DNA from: Variovorax davisae
GTDB lineage: Bacteria > Pseudomonadota > Gammaproteobacteria > Burkholderiales > Burkholderiaceae_C
NCBI RefSeq assembly: GCF_030316845.1
Contig: NZ_JASZYS010000002.1
Location: forward strand, 372,001 to 436,000
Length of the DNA stretch: 64,000 nucleotides
Direction of reading: 5' to 3'
This document shows positions 1 to 9,363 of the stretch, one piece after another (the stretch's first letter is position 1; each line of letters starts with the position of its first letter). A program made the translations under genes and the position numbers. Below the pieces are notes generated by a model, which worked only from the letters and a program-made list of their open reading frames with translations, did no database searches and was not told the origin of the DNA.

Positions 1-1275
1 TTTGCGCGGTTCGTTGCGCAGGAACAGGCGCGAGATCGTCTGCGCCGTCTGCTCGCGCGCGGCGGCATCGCCGGCATGCAGCTCGGCCATCGCGCCGTGC
101 AGCATCTTCTGCGTCAGGCCGCGCGACAGGGCTTCGAGCACCGCGTCGACGTCTTCGCCCCGGGCCAGCAGCTTGCGCGCGCGGGCCAGCTCGGTGGCGC
201 GCCATTCGTCGGTCTGGGCGTTGAGCTGGCGGATCAGCGGCACCGTGCCGCGCTGGTCGAGCCAGTGCATGAAGCTCTGGACGCCGGCATCGATGATGAC
301 CTCGGCCTGCGCCACGGCGGCCTGCCGGTTGGCGTGGCCCTGCTGCACCACCTGCGCGAGGTCGTCCACCGTGTAGAGATAGACGTCTTCGAGCGCCTTC
401 ACTTCGGGTTCGATGTCGCGCGGCACCGCCAGGTCGACCATGAACATCGGGCGGTGCCGGCGCACCTTGAGCGCGCGCTCGACCGCGCCCAGGCCGATCA
501 GCGGCAGCGTGCTGGCGGTGCAGCTCACGACGATGTCGAACTCGGCCAGCCGCGCCGGCAGGTCGGCCAGCCGCATCGCCTCGCCGCCGAAGCGCGAGGC
601 CAGCTTCTCGCCGCGCTCCAGCGTGCGGTTGGCGATCACGATGGACTTGGGCTGGCGGGCTGCGAAGTGCGTCGCCGCCAGGTCGATCATCTCGCCGGCG
701 CCGATGAACAGCACGCGGGTGTGCTGCAGGTCCTCGAACAGCTGGCCGGCCAGGCGCACGGCGGCGGCGGCCATGCTGATCGAATGGGCGCCGATCTCGG
801 TCGCGGTGCGCACTTCCTTGGCGACCGCGAAGGAGCGCTGGAACAACTGGTTCAGGGTGCTGCCGAGGGCGCCGGCGGTTTCGGCGGCGCGAACGGCGTC
901 CTTCATCTGGCCGAGGATCTGGGGCTCGCCGAGGACCATCGAATCGAGCCCGCTCGCGACCCGGAAGGCGTGGCGCGCGGCATGGTCGTCGTGCAGGGTG
1001 TAGGCGTGCGAGCGCAGCAGGGCCGGCGAGACGCCGCCGCTGTGGGCCAGCCAGTCGACCGTGTGCTCGAGCGCGATCTGGTCGGCGGCGCAATAGATCT
1101 CGGTGCGGTTGCAGGTGGAGATGATCGCGGCCTCGACACCGGGATGGCGGTTCGAGCCGAAAGAGTGGCGCAGGCTGTGCAGCGTCGGGGCGATCTGGTC
1201 GATGGCGAACGCGAAACGACCGCGCAGGTCGAGCGGCGCGGTCGTGTGGTTCAAGCCGAGGGCCCAGACTGACAT
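1..1275 (-). CDS. hemA: Glutamyl-tRNA reductase, partial (C-terminal end cut by window edge)
   Basis: Reduces glutamyl-tRNA(Glu) to glutamate-1-semialdehyde with NADPH, the first committed step of C5-pathway tetrapyrrole synthesis in the cytoplasm. The start [14 protein letters not shown] is typical. The catalytic motif STCNRTE puts the thioester-forming cysteine at residue 55. A GAGEM nucleotide-binding loop lies near residue 190, and the dimerisation helix region follows. 425 codons are visible without a stop; family members have about 420-430 residues, so only a few are missing. A TATAAT hexamer lies 8 bases before the ATG with no Shine-Dalgarno, so the mRNA may be leaderless. Transcription is divergent from the small membrane gene at 1357. 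Confidence 0.95.
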   Translation of the reverse strand, partial: MSVWALGLNHTTAPLDLRGRFAFAIDQIAPTLHSLRHSFGSNRHPGVEAAIISTCNRTEIYCAADQIALEHTVDWLAHSGGVSPALLRSHAYTLHDDHAARHAFRVASGLDSMVLGEPQILGQMKDAVRAAETAGALGSTLNQLFQRSFAVAKEVRTATEIGAHSISMAAAAVRLAGQLFEDLQHTRVLFIGAGEMIDLAATHFAARQPKSIVIANRTLERGEKLASRFGGEAMRLADLPARLAEFDIVVSCTASTLPLIGLGAVERALKVRRHRPMFMVDLAVPRDIEPEVKALEDVYLYTVDDLAQVVQQGHANRQAAVAQAEVIIDAGVQSFMHWLDQRGTVPLIRQLNAQTDEWRATELARARKLLARGEDVDAVLEALSRGLTQKMLHGAMAELHAGDAAAREQTAQTISRLFLRNEPRK

Positions 1276-1283
1276 AGCCGCTG

Positions 1284-1289
1284 ATTATA
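1284..1289 (-). promoter_or_regulatory. hemA -10 element (TATAAT on minus strand)
   Basis: A perfect TATAAT reads on the minus strand, 8 bases from the hemA ATG. The same AT patch gives a TATAAA on the plus strand (1286-1291), so it may also serve the divergent gene at 1357. No clear -35 hexamer is visible. Confidence 0.5.
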
Positions 1290-1356
1290 AAATGGGCAAG
1301 GCCCGGACCACCCGCGGCCCGAAAAAAGGCCGCAATCCGATCGGCGATCCCCTGAC

Positions 1357-1638
1357 ATGGCACCGCTGGACCTTTTCAACCACCTGCTCAATTTCGTCGC
1401 GCCGGCCTTCGCGGTCGGCTTCCTCTGCGCGCTGCTGGGCCGGCTGACGATGCGAAAGGCCGCGAGAACGCTGTCCTGGTGGCGCCAGGGTGCTATCAAT
1501 TTCATAGTGGGCGTGGCCGTGCTGGCGGGCGGGCTGGTCTTTTTCGGCCATGACGGCAAGATGGCGACCTACGCCGCCCTGGTGCTGGCCTGCGCCACCA
1601 GCCAGTGGCTGCTGGCGGGCAGCTGGCGCCGTTCCTAG
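1357..1638 (+). CDS. Small membrane protein of unknown function
   Basis: A 93-residue protein with hydrophobic segments at about residues 12-30, 46-62 and 70-85, the first two separated by a basic stretch (RLTMRKAAR), so probably three inner-membrane helices. No known catalytic motif is visible and I do not recognise the family by name. It is divergent from hemA and convergent with the MscS gene. Its TAG stop overlaps the MscS stop inside one CTAG palindrome. Codon use matches its neighbours, so it looks like a real gene, but no function is proposed. Confidence 0.6.
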   Translation: MAPLDLFNHLLNFVAPAFAVGFLCALLGRLTMRKAARTLSWWRQGAINFIVGVAVLAGGLVFFGHDGKMATYAALVLACATSQWLLAGSWRRS

Positions 1639-4100
1639 GTCGCCAGACCCGGAAGAACCGGCGGCGGCGGTGCCACGGCTGCCGGTGCACCGGGCGCACC
1701 CGGATAGGGGGACGCCCCGGGATAGGCCGCCATCGGCAGGTCGGCCGCGCGCAGGCCGTCCAGCATGGCGAACAGCACGTCGCTGCGCACGCCGCCGGCC
1801 AGCCGGGGGCTTTGCACGTAGGCGACGGCCTGGAAGATCAGGAATCCCACCTCCACGCCCTCGAGCGTGACCGAGGGGGCGGGGCTGGCCAGCACGCCGG
1901 GGTGGTCGGCGAAGGCCGCCAGGATGACTTCCCGGGCCCGCGTCGCGTGGGTCGTGAGCGGCATCGGCAGGCGAATCAGCACCCGTCCCTCGGCATTGGC
2001 GAGGGTCATGTTGCGCACGGTCTTGGTGATGAACTCGGAGTTCGGCACGATCATGGTGGAGCGGTCGCCCAGCTGGATCTCGGTGGCGCGCACGTTGATG
2101 CGGCGCACGTCCCCCTCGGCATTGCCCAGCACCACCCAGTCGCCGACCTTGACCGGCCGCTCGGCCAGCAGGATCAGGCCCGAGATGAAGTTCTGCACGA
2201 TGGCCTGCAGCCCGAAGCCGATGCCGACCGACAGCGCGCTCGCCACCCACGCGATGCGCTCGATGCCGATGCCCAGCGCCGAGAGCCCGAAGGCGACCAC
2301 CATGATCCCGCCGACGTAGCCGAGCAGGGTGGTGATCGAGCTCTGCATCCCGGGCTCGAGGCCGGTATGCGGCAGGTAGCGCTGCTCCAGCCAGCGCTTG
2401 ACCACCCGCAGCGCGATGAAGCCGACCACCAGCACCGTGACGGCGCTGATGATCGCCCCGGGCACCAGCTGGATCTCGCCGATCTTGACGCCGCTGCCGA
2501 ACTTGCCGCTGCGCTGGTAGACCTCGCCGGGGCTGGTCCCCAGGGGCGTGGCGAGCGCGATCACCATGTAGAAGAACAAAATCACGCGGCTCAGGCCGGA
2601 CAGCACCACCGCCGCCTGGTCGAGCGTGCGCGGCTCCAGGCCGAAGCTCAATTGAAGGCGCTGGCCGAAATTGCTGCGCGACGACACCACCGCCACGAAC
2701 AGGTCGTCGGCGAACTTGAACAGCACGTAGAAGGCCGCGGCCACGATGCCGGCCCAGGTGAGCTGGCTGGCCAGGAAGCTCGCCATCGCGACGTAGCCGA
2801 TCGCCACCAGCACCCAGATGCCGATCAGGATCAACGTCACGGCGGCGAGCAGCACGCCGACCCACATCGGCCGCTCGTCCAGGCTGCCCTTGGCGGGTTC
2901 GGGCGCGTCGGCGGCCGGTGCCGGGCCTGGCGGGGCTTCCTTCGGCGGCGCCGCCGCGGGCGGCTCGGCCACCGGCGCGCCGTGCAGGCGCAGCAGCATC
3001 GCGCCGATCATGCCGGTCAGGATCAGGGCCGTCATCACGTGGGTGGCGACCACGGCGGCGAAGCTGGCCTCGACCACGGCGTTGACCTGGGTCGGCGCCC
3101 ACACCACGATCGCCACCATCGCCATGATCCAGGGGAAGGGCGCGAGCCGTTGCGCCATCGGGTCGGAGATCGGCGGTAACCGCCACGAGGGACGGCCGTT
3201 GGACAGCAGCGCGCGCCCGAGCCCGACCACGAAGGCGATGAAGATGCTGGACTGGACCACGCCCTGCGCCAGCTTGCGGGTCTGCGGGCCCCAGACGCCA
3301 TGGTTGTCGAACACCGAGAAAGCACCTTGCGCGGCCACGCCGACCAGCACCATGTTGGTGGTCACTATCGCGATCACCAGCAGCGAGCGCCGCAGGCGCC
3401 CGGGTGGCAGGAAGCGCGCGGCGAACCGGGCCAGGGCCCGCTCGGCCAGCCAGTTGCCCAGCAGCGCCAGCAGCAGGGCAGCGGCCAGCGTGCCCAGCAC
3501 CGGGGCGGCGTGGCCCGGGCCGTGCGCGGTCTCGAAGCCGCTTTCGAACTCGGCGCCCAGCCGCCCGAGCCGCGCGACGTCGCCGGACCAGGCGTCGGCG
3601 ATGTCCTCCCAGAATTCCCGCCCGAGCGGCGAGGGCGCGCGCTCGGTCAGCTGGGCCTCGAACAGGGCGCGGCGCTTGCTCAGCAGCTCGTTGGCGCGTT
3701 GCTGCGCATCCACCGACACCAGCCGTGCCAGCCGGATGTCGGCATCCAGCGCGTTGCGATCCCGGGTCAGCGCCGTCCGGCGGCGGGTGATGTCGGGGTT
3801 CTCGGTGGTGCCTGCCGCGGGCGCGTTGCCGAGTTCGCCGAGCCGCGCGTTCATGTCGTTGAGCTCGCCGGTGCGCGCGGCGATGAACTTGTCGGTCGCG
3901 ATGCTGATGGCGTTGAGCTGCTCGACCATGCCGCGCACGTCGGCGCTGGTCTCCACCGTGGCCGGGATCGCTTCGAGCTGGCTGCGCAGCGAGGCCACCG
4001 TCGGGGAGGACTCGGGCGCTGCGGGGCCCTGTGCCCAGGCGACGCTGCCGCACAGCGCGACAGCCAGCAGGAGGGCCGGGAGACGGGGGAGCCAGCGCAT
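1635..4100 (-). CDS. MscS-family mechanosensitive channel with DUF3772 domain
   Basis: A large (about 821-residue) MscS-superfamily channel expected in the inner membrane, opening under hypo-osmotic tension. A signal peptide (ALCGSVAWAQ end) leads into a periplasmic helical region, about residues 30-150, matching the DUF3772 position. A proline/alanine-rich loop interrupts the many membrane helices that follow. The pore helix and beta domain (SVGIGFGLQAIVQNFISG, then ERPVKVGDWV) lie near residues 610-660. I chose the ATG at 4100 because the signal peptide starts cleanly there and TATGAT sits 7 bases upstream; starts at 4109 or 4112 add three or four residues. It follows ugpQ on the same strand. 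Confidence 0.85.
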   Translation of the reverse strand: MRWLPRLPALLLAVALCGSVAWAQGPAAPESSPTVASLRSQLEAIPATVETSADVRGMVEQLNAISIATDKFIAARTGELNDMNARLGELGNAPAAGTTENPDITRRRTALTRDRNALDADIRLARLVSVDAQQRANELLSKRRALFEAQLTERAPSPLGREFWEDIADAWSGDVARLGRLGAEFESGFETAHGPGHAAPVLGTLAAALLLALLGNWLAERALARFAARFLPPGRLRRSLLVIAIVTTNMVLVGVAAQGAFSVFDNHGVWGPQTRKLAQGVVQSSIFIAFVVGLGRALLSNGRPSWRLPPISDPMAQRLAPFPWIMAMVAIVVWAPTQVNAVVEASFAAVVATHVMTALILTGMIGAMLLRLHGAPVAEPPAAAPPKEAPPGPAPAADAPEPAKGSLDERPMWVGVLLAAVTLILIGIWVLVAIGYVAMASFLASQLTWAGIVAAAFYVLFKFADDLFVAVVSSRSNFGQRLQLSFGLEPRTLDQAAVVLSGLSRVILFFYMVIALATPLGTSPGEVYQRSGKFGSGVKIGEIQLVPGAIISAVTVLVVGFIALRVVKRWLEQRYLPHTGLEPGMQSSITTLLGYVGGIMVVAFGLSALGIGIERIAWVASALSVGIGFGLQAIVQNFISGLILLAERPVKVGDWVVLGNAEGDVRRINVRATEIQLGDRSTMIVPNSEFITKTVRNMTLANAEGRVLIRLPMPLTTHATRAREVILAAFADHPGVLASPAPSVTLEGVEVGFLIFQAVAYVQSPRLAGGVRSDVLFAMLDGLRAADLPMAAYPGASPYPGAPGAPAAVAPPPPVLPGLAT

Positions 4101-4175
4101 GGCCTTCATCATAGAAGCCGGCGGGCCGGATCGAAGTCGGCCGAGGGCGCGCTCGGGCCGGCGCCGGGCCGGCCT

Positions 4176-4909
4176 TCAGGCCGGACTGAAGCGATCGACG
4201 CGGTCGGTGATGATGCCATCGGTGCCGAGCGCGAGCAGCCGTTCGGCCGCCCATTCGTCGTTCACGGTGTAGCTCAGCGCGCGCAGGCCGGCGGCGTGCA
4301 CCTGCGCCACGGTGGCGGCGTCCCACAGCGCGTAGTTGCAGACCACCGCCACGCAGCCGAGCTCGAGCGCGGTGTCGAGCCAGCCCGTGGTGAGCGTGTC
4401 CAGCAGCAGGCCGCGCGGCAGCCCGGGCTGGGTGGCGAGGGCGCCGCGCAGGGCGTCCGGCGCGAAGGAGGTCAGGAAGGGGGGCGGTTGGGTCGCGTCG
4501 GTCCAGAGCCGCGCCGCGTGGCTGGCGACGAGTTCGCCGGTGCGGCGCTCGGTGCCCGGTGTCGGCTTGATCTCGATGTTGAGCGCATGCCGGTTGGCCT
4601 GGCAGAAGCGGATCAGGCCCTCCAGGCTGGCCAGCGGCTCGCCGGCGTAGCGGCGGGAGTGCCAGGCGCCGGCATCGAGCTGCGACAGGTCCGTCCATGG
4701 CAGCTCGCCGGCGACCCCGCGGCCGTTGCTGGTGCGCTCGAGCGTGGCGTCGTGCAGCAGGAAGGGCACGCCGTCGGCGCTCAGCTTGGCGTCGCACTCG
4801 AACATCCGGAAGCCATACGCGGCACCGAGGCGGAAGGCCGCCAGCGTGTTTTCCGGCGCCAGCTTGCCGGCACCGCGATGGGCGATCCAGCGCGGATAGG
4901 GCCAGCCGG

Positions 4910-4913
<4 letters not shown>
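4176..4913 (-). CDS. ugpQ: Glycerophosphodiester phosphodiesterase
   Basis: Hydrolyses glycerophosphodiesters to glycerol-3-phosphate and the alcohol. It has the GDPD signature: [14 protein letters not shown] at the N-terminus with the catalytic His-Arg pair, then [18 protein letters not shown] carrying the metal-binding Glu/Asp and second His. Length of 245 residues is normal for cytoplasmic UgpQ, and no signal peptide is present. Its ATG overlaps the ugpC stop by 4 bases (ATGA), so it is translationally coupled as the last gene of the ugpBAECQ operon. It would process diesters imported by the transporter. Confidence 0.93.
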
Positions 4914-5917
<1,004 letters not shown>

Positions 5918-5963
5918 ATCTAGTCAGTTGAATGCATGGGGTGGACCGGGGAGGGCGGGCGAG

Positions 5964-6815
5964 TCACTTCTCGGTGTCCACCAGGCCCTTGACGAACCAC
6001 TTCTGCATCAGGATCACCACCAGCGCCGGCGGCAGCATCGCCAGCAGCGCGGTCGCCATCACGATGTTCCATTCGTTCTGGCCGTCGCCGCCGGCGATCA
6101 TGCGCTTGATGCCGATCACCACCGGGTACATGTCCTCGGTGGTGGTCGCGAGCAGCGGCCACAGGTACTGGTTCCAGCCGTAGATGAACTGGATCACGAA
6201 CAGCGCAGCGATCGAGGTCTTCGACAGCGGCAGCAGCACGTCCCAGAAGAAGCGCATCGGACCGGCGCCGTCCATGCGGGCGGCCTCGATCAGCTCGTCG
6301 GGCACGGTCAGGAAGAACTGCCGGAACAGGAAGGTCGCGGTCGCCGAGGCGATCAGCGGAATCGTCAGGCCGGCGTAGCTGTTGAGCATGCCGAGGTCCG
6401 ACACCACCTGGTAGGTCGGGCCGATGCGGACCTCGACCGGCAGCATCAGCGTGATGAAGATGGCCCAGAAGCACAGCGACTTGAACGGAAAGCGGAAGTA
6501 CACGACCGCGAACGCCGACAGCAGCGAGATCGCGATCTTGCCGAAGGTGATGACCAGCGCCGTCACCAGGCTGACCCACATCATGCGCGCCACCGGCGCG
6601 GTCGAGCCGGCGCCGGCCGTGCGGCCGAACAGGGCCGACTTGTAGGTCTCCCAGAGGTGGCCGCCGGGCAAAAGCGGCATCGGTGCCTGCACGATCTCCT
6701 GCGCCGTGTGGCTCGATGCGACGAACGCGAGGTAGAGCGGGAAGGCGACGATCAGCACGCCGAAGATCATCACGGCGTGGGCCAGGATGCCCAGGGAGGG
6801 GTTTCGCTCGACCAT
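5964..6815 (-). CDS. ugpE: sn-glycerol-3-phosphate ABC transporter permease UgpE
   Basis: One of two inner-membrane permeases of the glycerol-3-phosphate importer. The 283-residue protein starts [19 protein letters not shown] and has about six membrane helices. The cytoplasmic coupling EAA loop reads EAARMDGAGPMRFFWDVLLP in the last third. The ATG overlaps the ugpA TGA by one base (TGATG), so the pair is translationally coupled. This start is preferred to upstream in-frame codons because of the coupling and the family N-terminus. Confidence 0.94.
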   Translation of the reverse strand: MVERNPSLGILAHAVMIFGVLIVAFPLYLAFVASSHTAQEIVQAPMPLLPGGHLWETYKSALFGRTAGAGSTAPVARMMWVSLVTALVITFGKIAISLLSAFAVVYFRFPFKSLCFWAIFITLMLPVEVRIGPTYQVVSDLGMLNSYAGLTIPLIASATATFLFRQFFLTVPDELIEAARMDGAGPMRFFWDVLLPLSKTSIAALFVIQFIYGWNQYLWPLLATTTEDMYPVVIGIKRMIAGGDGQNEWNIVMATALLAMLPPALVVILMQKWFVKGLVDTEK

Positions 6816-7696
6816 CAGTAGTTCACCTTCTTTTCGACGTAGCGGAACTGAACGACCGTGAGAACCACGACGATCGCCATCAGCACCACCGACTGCGCGG
6901 CCGAGCCGCCGAGGTCCATCGCCTTGAAGCCGTCGTAGTAGACCTTGTAGACCAGGATCGAGGTGGCCCGGCCCGGTCCGCCCTGGGTGGCGGCATCGAC
7001 GATCGCGAAGGTGTCGAAGAAGGCGTAGACCACGTTGATCACCAGCAGGAAGAAGGTGGTCGGCGACAGCAGCGGGAACTGCACGGTCCAGAAGCGGCGC
7101 CAGGGTCCGGCGCCGTCGATGGCGGCCGCCTCGATCAGCGACTTGGGGATCGACTGCAGGCCGGCCAGGAAGAACAGGAAGTTGTAGGAGATCTGCTTCC
7201 AGACCGCCGCCATGACGATCAAGGTCATGGCGTGGGTCGAGTTGAGCAGGTGGTTCCAGTCGATGCCGACCTTGGCGAGCGCATACGCGACCACGCCCAG
7301 CGAGGGCGAGAACATGAAGACCCACAGCACCGCGGCGACGGCGGGTGCCACCGCGTACGGCAGGATCAGCAGCGTCTTGTAGATCATCGCCCCGCGCACG
7401 ACGCGGTCCGCGAAGACGGCCAGCACCAGCGAGATCGTGAGTCCGAAGAAGGCGACCAGGATCGAGAACAGCGCCGTGGTCTCAAAAGACTCGATGTACT
7501 TCGGGTCGGCGAACAACTGCTTGAAGTTGTCGAGGCCCACCCATTCGGTCGAGGTGCCGAAGGCGTCCTGCATCTGCATCGACTGCATCAGCGCCTGGCT
7601 GGCCGGCCAGAAAAAGAACACGACGATGACGATCATCTGCGGCGCGAGCAGCGCCCACGGCAGCCAGCCCGAGCGAAAGACGACGCGTTTTTCCAT
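6815..7696 (-). CDS. ugpA: sn-glycerol-3-phosphate ABC transporter permease UgpA
   Basis: Partner permease of UgpE: 293 residues, six predicted helices, with EAA loop [15 protein letters not shown] at about residues 190-205. A Shine-Dalgarno GAGGG sits just before the ATG. Immediately upstream lies a GC-rich hairpin followed by a T-run, so transcripts coming from ugpB must read through a terminator-like structure to express ugpA-E-C-Q. Confidence 0.94.
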   Translation of the reverse strand: MEKRVVFRSGWLPWALLAPQMIVIVVFFFWPASQALMQSMQMQDAFGTSTEWVGLDNFKQLFADPKYIESFETTALFSILVAFFGLTISLVLAVFADRVVRGAMIYKTLLILPYAVAPAVAAVLWVFMFSPSLGVVAYALAKVGIDWNHLLNSTHAMTLIVMAAVWKQISYNFLFFLAGLQSIPKSLIEAAAIDGAGPWRRFWTVQFPLLSPTTFFLLVINVVYAFFDTFAIVDAATQGGPGRATSILVYKVYYDGFKAMDLGGSAAQSVVLMAIVVVLTVVQFRYVEKKVNY

Positions 7697-7705
7697 GAAT
7701 CCCTC

Positions 7706-7741
7706 AAAAAGAAACCCCGCCGATTCTTATGCCCGGCGGGG
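7706..7741 (-). terminator. Intercistronic terminator/attenuator between ugpB and ugpA
   Basis: On the minus strand an 8-bp perfect stem (CCCCGCCG with CGGCGGGG, at 7734-7741 and 7715-7722) with an 11-base loop is followed by TTTCTTTTT, ending about ten bases before the ugpA ATG. This has intrinsic-terminator form inside the operon and would lower expression of the membrane and ATPase genes relative to the binding protein. Confidence 0.65.
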
Positions 7742-7792
7742 CTGCGAGTCTAACTGTGTCTCAACCGTGCGATCCACCACCGCCGACAGGAG

Positions 7793-7815
7793 CCCTCCCC
7801 GCTTGGCGGGGAGGG
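7793..7815. repeat. Perfect hairpin, REP-like intergenic element
   Basis: CCCTCCCCGC pairs perfectly with GCGGGGAGGG across a 3-base loop and is followed by TTGGGAGGGG. It lies in the ugpB-ugpA spacer, upstream (in transcription) of the terminator. The form resembles short palindromic intergenic repeats; no second full copy is in this window. Confidence 0.4.
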
Positions 7816-7867
7816 TTGGGAGGGGTGCCGTCTTGTGCCGGAAGGGCTGCGAGGGCGCCAACCCTTG

Positions 7868-9178
7868 TCAGCCCTTGTTGGCTTTCTGGAATTTTTCCAA
7901 TTGCTCGTTGCCGCGCGTCACGATGGCGTCGAGCGCTTCCTTGGCCGTCTTCTTGCCGCTCCAGACCTGTTCGAGCTCTTCGTCCTCGATGGCGCGGATC
8001 TGGACGTAGTTGCCCAGGCGGATGCCGCGGCTCTTGTCGGTCACCTTGCGGATCATCTGGGTCACGGCGACGTCGGTGCCCGGGTTCTCCTTGTAGAAGC
8101 CGGACTTGTCGGTCAGCTGGTAGGCGGCCGTGGTGATCGGCAGGTAGCCGGTGCGCTTGTGGCTGGCCGACTGCACTTCAGGCGTCGAGATGAAGCTGAA
8201 GAACTTGGCGATGCCCTTGTACTCCTCGGACTTCTTGCCCGCCATCACCCACAGGCTGGCGCCGCCGATGACCGTGTTCTGCGGTGCGCCCGGAACGTCG
8301 GGGTAGTAGGGCAGCGCGGTCAGGCCGTAGGCGAACTTGGCGTTCTTGGCCACGTTGCCGTAGAAGCCCGACGAGGTGGCGATCATGGCGCACTCGCCCG
8401 ACACGAACGAAGCCTCGGGCACGTTGCCGCGGCCCTTGTAGATGAACAGGCCCTGCTTGGCCATGCTCGCGAGGTTCTCGATGTGGCGCTGGTGCAGCGG
8501 CGAATTGACCTTCAGGCGGGTGTCCAGGCCGGACAAGCCGTTGTTCTTGGTCGCGAACTCGACGTTGTGCCAGGCCGAGAAGCTCTCGAGCTGGGTCCAG
8601 TTCTGCCAGGCGGTCGTGAACGGGCACTTGTGGCCGCTGGCCTTGAGCTTGGCCGCGGCGGCCACCACCTCGGGCCAGGTGGCGGGCGCCTTGTCGGTGG
8701 GCAGGCCGGCCGCCTTGAAGGCGTCCTTGTTGAAGTAGAAGATGGTGGTCGAACTGTTGAACGGGAAGCTCAGCATCTGGCCGCTGGGCGCCGTGTAGTA
8801 GCCGGCCACCGCGGGGATGTAGCCGCTGGGGTCGAACTTCTCGCCGGCGTCCTTCATGACCTGGCCGACCGGGACGATGGCGCCCTTGCTGGCCATCATG
8901 GTCGCCGTGCCGACCTCGAACACCTGCAGGATGTGCGGCGCGTTGCCGGCCCGGAAGGCGGCGACGGCGGCGGTCATCGATTCGTCGTACTGGCCCTTGT
9001 AGGTCGGCACGATCTTGAATTCCTTCTGGCTCTCGTTGAATTGCTTGGCCAGGTCGTTGACCCATTCGCCGTTGACGGCGGTCATGGAATGCCACCATTG
9101 GATCTCGGTCTGTGCCAACGCGGATGTGGAAAGCGTTGCGGCCAGCGCCGATGCCATGGCGAGCGTTTTGAATCGCAT
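7868..9178 (-). CDS. ugpB: sn-glycerol-3-phosphate ABC transporter substrate-binding protein
   Basis: Periplasmic binding protein that delivers glycerol-3-phosphate/glycerophosphodiesters to UgpAEC. 436 residues, with a clear Sec signal peptide (MRFKTLAMASALAATLSTSALA, split as residues 1-12 and 13-22) followed by QTEIQWWHSM, the UgpB mature start. The SBP_bac family-1 fold spans the rest, including the cluster SSTTIFYFNKDAF typical of the family. A strong Shine-Dalgarno (TCAGGAG) precedes the ATG. It is the first gene of the operon and is separated by 171 bases from ugpA. The upstream region is shared with divergent serA. Confidence 0.95.
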   Translation of the reverse strand: MRFKTLAMASALAATLSTSALAQTEIQWWHSMTAVNGEWVNDLAKQFNESQKEFKIVPTYKGQYDESMTAAVAAFRAGNAPHILQVFEVGTATMMASKGAIVPVGQVMKDAGEKFDPSGYIPAVAGYYTAPSGQMLSFPFNSSTTIFYFNKDAFKAAGLPTDKAPATWPEVVAAAAKLKASGHKCPFTTAWQNWTQLESFSAWHNVEFATKNNGLSGLDTRLKVNSPLHQRHIENLASMAKQGLFIYKGRGNVPEASFVSGECAMIATSSGFYGNVAKNAKFAYGLTALPYYPDVPGAPQNTVIGGASLWVMAGKKSEEYKGIAKFFSFISTPEVQSASHKRTGYLPITTAAYQLTDKSGFYKENPGTDVAVTQMIRKVTDKSRGIRLGNYVQIRAIEDEELEQVWSGKKTAKEALDAIVTRGNEQLEKFQKANKG

Positions 9179-9208
9179 GAAGACTCCTGAGGGGAAATGA
9201 AAGCGCGG

Positions 9209-9245
9209 ATGCTAGGTCGCGCGTATGACACGACAGCGTCACATA
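9209..9245 (-). promoter_or_regulatory. Putative ugpB promoter with overlapping dyad
   Basis: TAGCAT (minus strand, 9209-9214) could be the ugpB -10. Seventeen bases upstream the -35 position is poor (GCTGTC). It lies inside a partly symmetric 22-bp element at 9224-9245 with arms TATGnnACG and CGTnnCATA. A weak -35 overlapped by a dyad suggests a regulated promoter. The half-sites do not fit a standard Pho box spacing. Confidence 0.35.
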
Positions 9246-9331
9246 TTCTTGGCGCGCGGCCCAGCCTCCACCAACGGGGGAAACCCTTTTGGTGCGCCGC
9301 GGCAGGCTCTGCATGCTGCGGCGCACCATGC

Positions 9332-9337
9332 TAGCAT
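9332..9337 (+). promoter_or_regulatory. serA -10 element
   Basis: TAGCAT preceded by TGC (extended -10-like) lies 26 bases before the chosen serA ATG. It supports starting serA at 9364 rather than at the upstream in-frame codons at 9289-9330, which would lie upstream of the transcript. Confidence 0.4.
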
Positions 9338-9363
9338 CGTCCCCCGACTTCCTGGCCGCCGGA

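Noticed and set aside
1285..4797. Long minus-strand frame across mscS and ugpQ
   Set aside because: It runs in a different frame from the motif-bearing MscS and UgpQ proteins and is Arg/Ala/Pro-rich.
9224..9245. Pho box upstream of ugpB
   Set aside because: CTGTC-like words are present, but repeats are not 11 bases apart as PhoB half-sites should be; kept only as an unassigned dyad.
9289..9363. Longer serA start at 9289
   Set aside because: The added 25 residues are Arg-rich and non-conserved in character, and the -10 at 9332 lies downstream of it.
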